From Deltaproteobacteria bacterium (GTDB taxonomy: Bacteria > Desulfobacterota_B > Binatia > UBA9968): a stretch of 9,816 bases of DNA. Location of the stretch: contig VBKY01000222.1 of NCBI GenBank assembly GCA_005879255.1, positions 1-9,816 of the forward strand, read 5' to 3'. Within the stretch, counting starts at the first letter, position 1; each line of letters begins with the position of its first letter. Below are positions 6,252-9,816 of this stretch, in pieces. The notes below the pieces were generated by a model. The model worked only from the letters and a program-made list of their open reading frames with translations. It was not told the origin of the DNA and did no database searches. Both the position numbers and the translations under genes were made by a program.

Positions 6252-6806
6252 ATGGCCGTTGATATCGAGAAGTTAAAGAACATGACTCCTCCGAAGGGAA
6301 TGGAATTTCACATCAGCAAGGTCGGCCATGTCGTGCTTCGAGTATCGGACCTCGAACTTTCCACGGAATTCTACACGAAGGTGCTCGGTTTCAAAGTTTC
6401 CGATGTATATCCCGAGGACATGATGCCCGGAGGCATGGTGTTTCTGCGCTGCAACACCGACCATCATTGCCTCGCTCTGGTTGGGGCGGGCGACGGAAAG
6501 AATGCCAATCGAGAGCTGCACCATCTTGCCTTCGAAGTGCCGACCCTTGCGGAGGTCCTTCGCGCCCGCGATCGTTTGCGCGCGACGAATGCGAAAATCG
6601 ACTTCGATGGGCGGCGCCGCGCCGGCTGTCAGATCGCGGTGGAATTTCGCGATCCTGACAATCACTCGCTGGAAATCTATTGGGGCGTCGATCAAGTCGG
6701 CAGCGACGGCCGCGTCCGGCCTTCTAAAGAATGGCACGGCGTTAAGTCATTGGAAGAAGCCATCGCCAATCCGGTGCCCGGACAGGACACGCATCTCCCG
6801 AAGTGA
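6252..6806 (+). CDS. VOC family protein (glyoxalase/extradiol dioxygenase-like)
   Basis: A 184-residue vicinal-oxygen-chelate protein with two beta-alpha-beta-beta-beta modules. The start is ATG 6252 because AAAGAGG sits 7 nt upstream; the frame is open from 6189 but those residues are not family-like. Module 1 opens with VGHVVLRVSDLELSTEFYTK (His26), module 2 with ELHHLAFEV (His90 or His91), and the closing motif FRDPDNHSLEIYW carries Glu141. This gives a plausible His-His-Glu metal site as in type I extradiol dioxygenases and related enzymes. It is shorter than typical ring-cleaving dioxygenases (about 290 residues), so a dioxygenase, lyase, epimerase or glyoxalase role all remain possible. 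A charged C-terminal tail of about 35 residues extends past the fold. Flanking repeats on both sides suggest it is transcribed on its own. Confidence 0.88.
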   Translation: MAVDIEKLKNMTPPKGMEFHISKVGHVVLRVSDLELSTEFYTKVLGFKVSDVYPEDMMPGGMVFLRCNTDHHCLALVGAGDGKNANRELHHLAFEVPTLAEVLRARDRLRATNAKIDFDGRRRAGCQIAVEFRDPDNHSLEIYWGVDQVGSDGRVRPSKEWHGVKSLEEAIANPVPGQDTHLPK

Positions 6807-6838
6807 CGATTCACCAAGCAAATCGTTCGGACAAGAGC

Positions 6839-6935
6839 TGTCATTCGAGACGAAACCGAGGATCTCGCCTTCTCGACACGGTACGAACTAAATGAGGGCG
6901 AGACCCTTCGCTAAAGCTCAGGGTGAGAGGGATTC
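6839..6935. repeat. Probable decayed palindromic repeat between the VOC and DUF1152 genes
   Basis: GGATCTCGCC (6860-6869) is complementary at nine of ten positions to GGCGAGACCC (6897-6906). Just beyond, ACCCT and AGGGT bracket a small GCT/AGC stem (6903-6924). TGTCATTCGAGACGAA (from 6839) resembles the inner arm of the palindrome at 6096-6175 minus one T. No gene is seen in this 190-bp gap. Confidence 0.4.
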
Positions 6936-6996
6936 GTGATTAGTAAACAATCTAGCCAAGGCACCGCACTAATCAAAACCAACCCGAATGATCTAA

Positions 6997-7956
6997 ATGC
7001 AATCGTCTCCGTCATCTCTTGAGGATCTTATTCGCGGCTCATCCCGTGCCCTCGTGATCGGCGTCGGTGGCGGTGGTGACGTTGTCGGCGCGTTAGCGGT
7101 CGCAAGATTTTTAGAATTCTGTGGATTGCAATTCGTTCTTGGCGGGCTCTCATGGGAACGAAACGTCTACGATCCGATTCCCGGACCGCGCCGATTGAGT
7201 GAAGTGCGCGACGTTCGCGTGCTTCATCCTTTCGTTTGGATGGCGAACACCGAGAGTCAAACCGACACCGGCGTCCGCTTCGCTGAATCAAAGATGGCTG
7301 CGGTTCAAAAGCAAGAAATTCTCCTGGTCGATATCAACGGCGGCGTCAAAGGCGTGGTTGATGGTTTGGAAATAGCGATGAAAGAACTAAAGACCGATTT
7401 GCTCGTCGGTGTCGACGTCGGCGGCGATTCATTGGCTCAGGGCTACGAGCCTGGCCTGCGCAGCCCGCTCGCGGACTCCATTATGCTCGCGGCTTACGCT
7501 GAATTGGCCAACCGCCATCGGACATTCTGGGGGGTTTTCGGTTACGGCAGCGACGGCGAACTGACCACGGATGAGATCGAAGTCGCACTGAGTAAATTGG
7601 CAGCAGCCGATGGTTTGCTCGGCGGTTGGGCGCTGACGCCGAAGGTCGCGGCCGAGCTCGAAGAAGTCATTAAAACGGTGCCGACCGAGGCGAGCGCGAT
7701 TCCCGTTCAATGTTTCCGCGGTGCCTGGGGAGAGAGCAACATCAGACGCGAACAACGACGCGTCAAGCTCACGCCGCTTACGGCGCTGACTTTCTTCATA
7801 TCGACGACCAAGCTCTATGAGGCGCTCGGACGACCCGCGCAAGCCGTGCGGAGAAGTCGCTCGCTCGACGAAGCCAACGACGCGCTTCACGCCATCAACA
7901 TCCGCACCGAACTCGACTACGAACGCGAATACTATCAAGCCTCGAGGGCACAGTGA
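6997..7956 (+). CDS. DUF1152 domain-containing protein
   Basis: A 319-residue protein of the DUF1152 family, whose function is unknown. Diagnostic features are the N-terminal glycine loop VIGVGGGGDVVGALAVARFL (about 20-39), which looks like a nucleotide or phosphate-binding turn. After it come GGLSWERNVYDPIPGPRRL, a central DVGGDSLAQGYEPGLRSPLADS (about 139-160) and WGVFGYGSDGELT. No signal peptide or membrane segment is seen. The ATG at 6997 lacks a clear Shine-Dalgarno, but it is the only start that leaves a short leader before the domain. The stop codon TGA overlaps the GTG of the MFS gene in a GTGA junction, so the two are translationally coupled. This suggests the protein works with, or acts on the same compound as, the transporter; that link is inference. 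Confidence 0.88.
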   Translation: MQSSPSSLEDLIRGSSRALVIGVGGGGDVVGALAVARFLEFCGLQFVLGGLSWERNVYDPIPGPRRLSEVRDVRVLHPFVWMANTESQTDTGVRFAESKMAAVQKQEILLVDINGGVKGVVDGLEIAMKELKTDLLVGVDVGGDSLAQGYEPGLRSPLADSIMLAAYAELANRHRTFWGVFGYGSDGELTTDEIEVALSKLAAADGLLGGWALTPKVAAELEEVIKTVPTEASAIPVQCFRGAWGESNIRREQRRVKLTPLTALTFFISTTKLYEALGRPAQAVRRSRSLDEANDALHAINIRTELDYEREYYQASRAQ

Positions 7957-9215
7957 TTCAAAAACTTTTCGGCGATCTGCAGCGGGACGCGATTATTTTG
8001 ATGACGTCGCGCGGCGTGCGCGCCTTCGCGTTTTCATATCTGGGCGTTATTTTCACGATCTATTTAAGCCAGCTCGGTTATTCGACGATGATGGTTGGCC
8101 TTGTGGTCACGACGGCCTACACCAGCAGCGCGGTCTTAACGGCGCTTTGGGGTTACTGGTCGGACCGCTATGGCCGCAAGAACATTCTCATGCTCTTGGC
8201 GGCGCTGACGATTGTTTCCAACGTCATTTACATTTTTTTTAGCCACCTGATCTTCATCATCGCGGCCGTGGTGATCGCCAACGTCGGTGCGGGCGGCTCG
8301 GGCGCCGGCGGACAAGGCGGCGGTCCGATGAGCCCGGTTGAACAGGCGCTGCTCGCGGAAAAATGCATGCCGGAGAACAGAAACCGTGTCTTCGGTGTCA
8401 ATGCATTCGTCGGCTCGATCATGGGCTCACTGGGCGCGCTCTTGAGCGGCCTGCCCGAGCACTTGCAAGAGAACTGGGGGTGGGCGCCCATCGCTTCTTA
8501 TAAACCGCTGTTCGGGTTAACCATTCTATTTAGCATCGTGCTTATCTTTGCGTACTCGAGCATCGACGAACATCATGTCCATGTCGCTCGTAAAGAAGGA
8601 AAAAGGTCACCGACCAAACGGGTCGGGGGATTCGTCATCAAGATGTCGCTCCTCGGCATGATCGACAACCTCGGCGGCGGCCTGATCAGCCCGTTGATGT
8701 CGTATTGGTTTTTTCTCCGCTACGGCGTCGAGCTCAAGTCCTTGGGCATCATGTTTTTTCTTTCCTATTTGCTCGCCGCGCTGTCTTTTCTCACAGCGCC
8801 GGTCATCGCGCGCAAAATCGGCGTGGTGCGAACCATGGCCTTTTCGCATGGGGCGGCATCCTTCATTTATTTACTGCTGCCATTGGCGCCGACGTTTTCG
8901 ATTGCCGCCGGATTGATAGTCATACGTTCCTTCCTAGCCTACATGGACACCCCGCTACGAAGCTCTTTTGTCATGGGCATTGTCAGGCCCGAAGACCGAG
9001 GATCGGCGGCGGGCATCACGGCTTTGTCGCGCCATGTCCCGGTCGCCATTAGCCCGACGCTGTCCGCCTATTTGATGCAATCTTTTGCGTTGAACGTGCC
9101 AATTTTCTTGGGCGGCATGCTGCAGCTCTCGCACGATTGCATCTTCTACTATCTCTTCCGCAACGTGAAACCGCCCGAAGAACAAGTCGCAACGTCGCGA
9201 GCGGTGACAGCATAG
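7953..9215 (+). CDS. MFS transporter (12-TM type), copy 1
   Basis: A 420-residue major facilitator, an inner-membrane secondary transporter, probably a drug or metabolite antiporter. It starts with GTG 7953 inside the DUF1152 stop region (4-nt overlap), with GAGG 5 nt upstream. Motif A is GYWSDRYGRK (67-76) in the loop between TM2 and TM3. TM4 is preceded by a striking glycine-rich run, GAGGSGAGGQGGG (112-124), followed by PMSPVEQALLAE. A cytoplasmic basic loop (about 204-226) separates the halves, and the second half has RSFLAYMDTPLRSSF and RPEDRGSAAGI. The N-terminus LQRDAIILMTSRGVRAFAFS has a near twin in the next gene. The family is certain; the substrate and direction cannot be told from sequence. 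Confidence 0.92.
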   Translation: MIQKLFGDLQRDAIILMTSRGVRAFAFSYLGVIFTIYLSQLGYSTMMVGLVVTTAYTSSAVLTALWGYWSDRYGRKNILMLLAALTIVSNVIYIFFSHLIFIIAAVVIANVGAGGSGAGGQGGGPMSPVEQALLAEKCMPENRNRVFGVNAFVGSIMGSLGALLSGLPEHLQENWGWAPIASYKPLFGLTILFSIVLIFAYSSIDEHHVHVARKEGKRSPTKRVGGFVIKMSLLGMIDNLGGGLISPLMSYWFFLRYGVELKSLGIMFFLSYLLAALSFLTAPVIARKIGVVRTMAFSHGAASFIYLLLPLAPTFSIAAGLIVIRSFLAYMDTPLRSSFVMGIVRPEDRGSAAGITALSRHVPVAISPTLSAYLMQSFALNVPIFLGGMLQLSHDCIFYYLFRNVKPPEEQVATSRAVTA

Positions 9216-9217
9216 CC

Positions 9218-9816
9218 ATGGGACTACTTCGAGACTTACACCGCGACGCCAAATTACTGATGGCGGCGCGCGGCATTCGCGCTTTTGCTTTTTCTTACCT
9301 GAACGTTGTGTTCGCCATCTATCTCGACCGGATTGGTTATTCGCCGGTTACCATCGGGGTCATCTTTACCGTCGCCTATTTGAGCAGCGCATTGCTCACC
9401 GCGCTGTGGGGATATCTGTCGGATCGGATCGGGCGCAGGAAAATCTTGATGCTGCTCGCTGTCCTCACGATCATTTCCAACGGGATCCTGATTTATTTTA
9501 CGAGCCTTTTTTTTATCTTGTCCGCGGTGATCATCGCCAATGTCGGCGCCGGCGGATCTGGCGGTGGCGGCTCAGGAGGCGGCCCGTTCAATCCGGTGGA
9601 AGAAGCTTTATTGGCGGAGAAATGTCAGCCTGAGAATCGCAATCAAATCTTCGCGATCAATTCCTGCGTCGGCTCGATCATGGGCTCCCTGGGTGCCCTC
9701 GCGAGTGGGGTACCGCAGTATCTTCAGGAAGAAAAAGGCTGGAGCGCCATCGGATCATACAAACCGCTTTTCCTTTTGACCATCGGATTCAGCATTGCAC
9801 TCCTGTTCGTTTATCG
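9218..9816 (+). CDS. MFS transporter copy 2, 3' end beyond window
   Basis: A second major facilitator begins at ATG 9218, only 2 nt after the previous stop, with no strong Shine-Dalgarno, so it probably depends on translational coupling. The visible 199 codons cover about TM1 to TM6. They match copy 1 without gaps from residue 6 onward at roughly two-thirds identity by eye (about 131 of 194), showing an old tandem duplication. Shared landmarks are RGIRAFAFSYL, motif A GYLSDRIGRRK, the glycine run GAGGSGGGGSGGG followed by PFNPVEEALLAEK, and GSIMGSLGAL. The pair could form a heterodimer or have diverged in substrate. Confidence 0.88.
   Translation, partial: MGLLRDLHRDAKLLMAARGIRAFAFSYLNVVFAIYLDRIGYSPVTIGVIFTVAYLSSALLTALWGYLSDRIGRRKILMLLAVLTIISNGILIYFTSLFFILSAVIIANVGAGGSGGGGSGGGPFNPVEEALLAEKCQPENRNQIFAINSCVGSIMGSLGALASGVPQYLQEEKGWSAIGSYKPLFLLTIGFSIALLFVY

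Overview
The window is about 9.8 kb of moderately GC-rich bacterial DNA (by eye in the mid-50s %) and carries nine genes. There is no rRNA, tRNA, phage or insertion-sequence marker, so the organism cannot be named. The gene mix (Tat-exported family 5 solute-binding protein, alpha/beta hydrolases, isochorismatase-like amidase, VOC protein, DUF1152, MFS exporters) and several palindromic intergenic repeats suggest a soil or sediment bacterium of a proteobacterial or related uncultivated lineage. That placement is an impression only.

Layout. On the minus strand at the left edge is a family 5 (oligopeptide-type) substrate-binding protein, interrupted by an in-frame TAG at 243-245 after which the same frame carries on to the window edge. 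A divergent promoter region (about 1344-1507) separates it from eight plus-strand genes: alpha/beta hydrolase 1 (1508-2449), an M24 peptidase-fold protein with apparently degenerate metal ligands (2648-3862), an isochorismatase-family cysteine hydrolase (4422-5129), alpha/beta hydrolase 2 (GTG start, 5245-6042), a VOC/extradiol-type protein (6252-6806), a DUF1152 protein (6997-7956), an MFS transporter overlapping it by 4 nt (7953-9215) and a second, tandemly duplicated MFS transporter running off the right edge (9218-9816).

Gene logic. The left five plus-strand genes read like a loose catabolic cluster: binding and uptake of an organic substrate, C-C or ester hydrolysis, amide hydrolysis and possibly ring cleavage. 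The gaps are wide and filled with repeats, so this is not a tight operon. DUF1152-MFS-MFS is the only clearly compact, translationally coupled unit.

Structure beyond genes. Three spacers each hold a different palindromic repeat: a 30-bp imperfect inverted repeat at 2509-2590, a striking 9-bp-period palindrome at 5133-5239 whose last unit supplies the Shine-Dalgarno of hydrolase 2, and a two-stem palindrome at 6096-6175 ending in a T-tract. A fourth, decayed one is suspected at about 6839-6935. The points most worth following up are the amber-interrupted transporter gene, the 9-bp-period palindrome and the metal-ligand-poor M24 protein. I see no defence system, CRISPR array or other plainly new system here.
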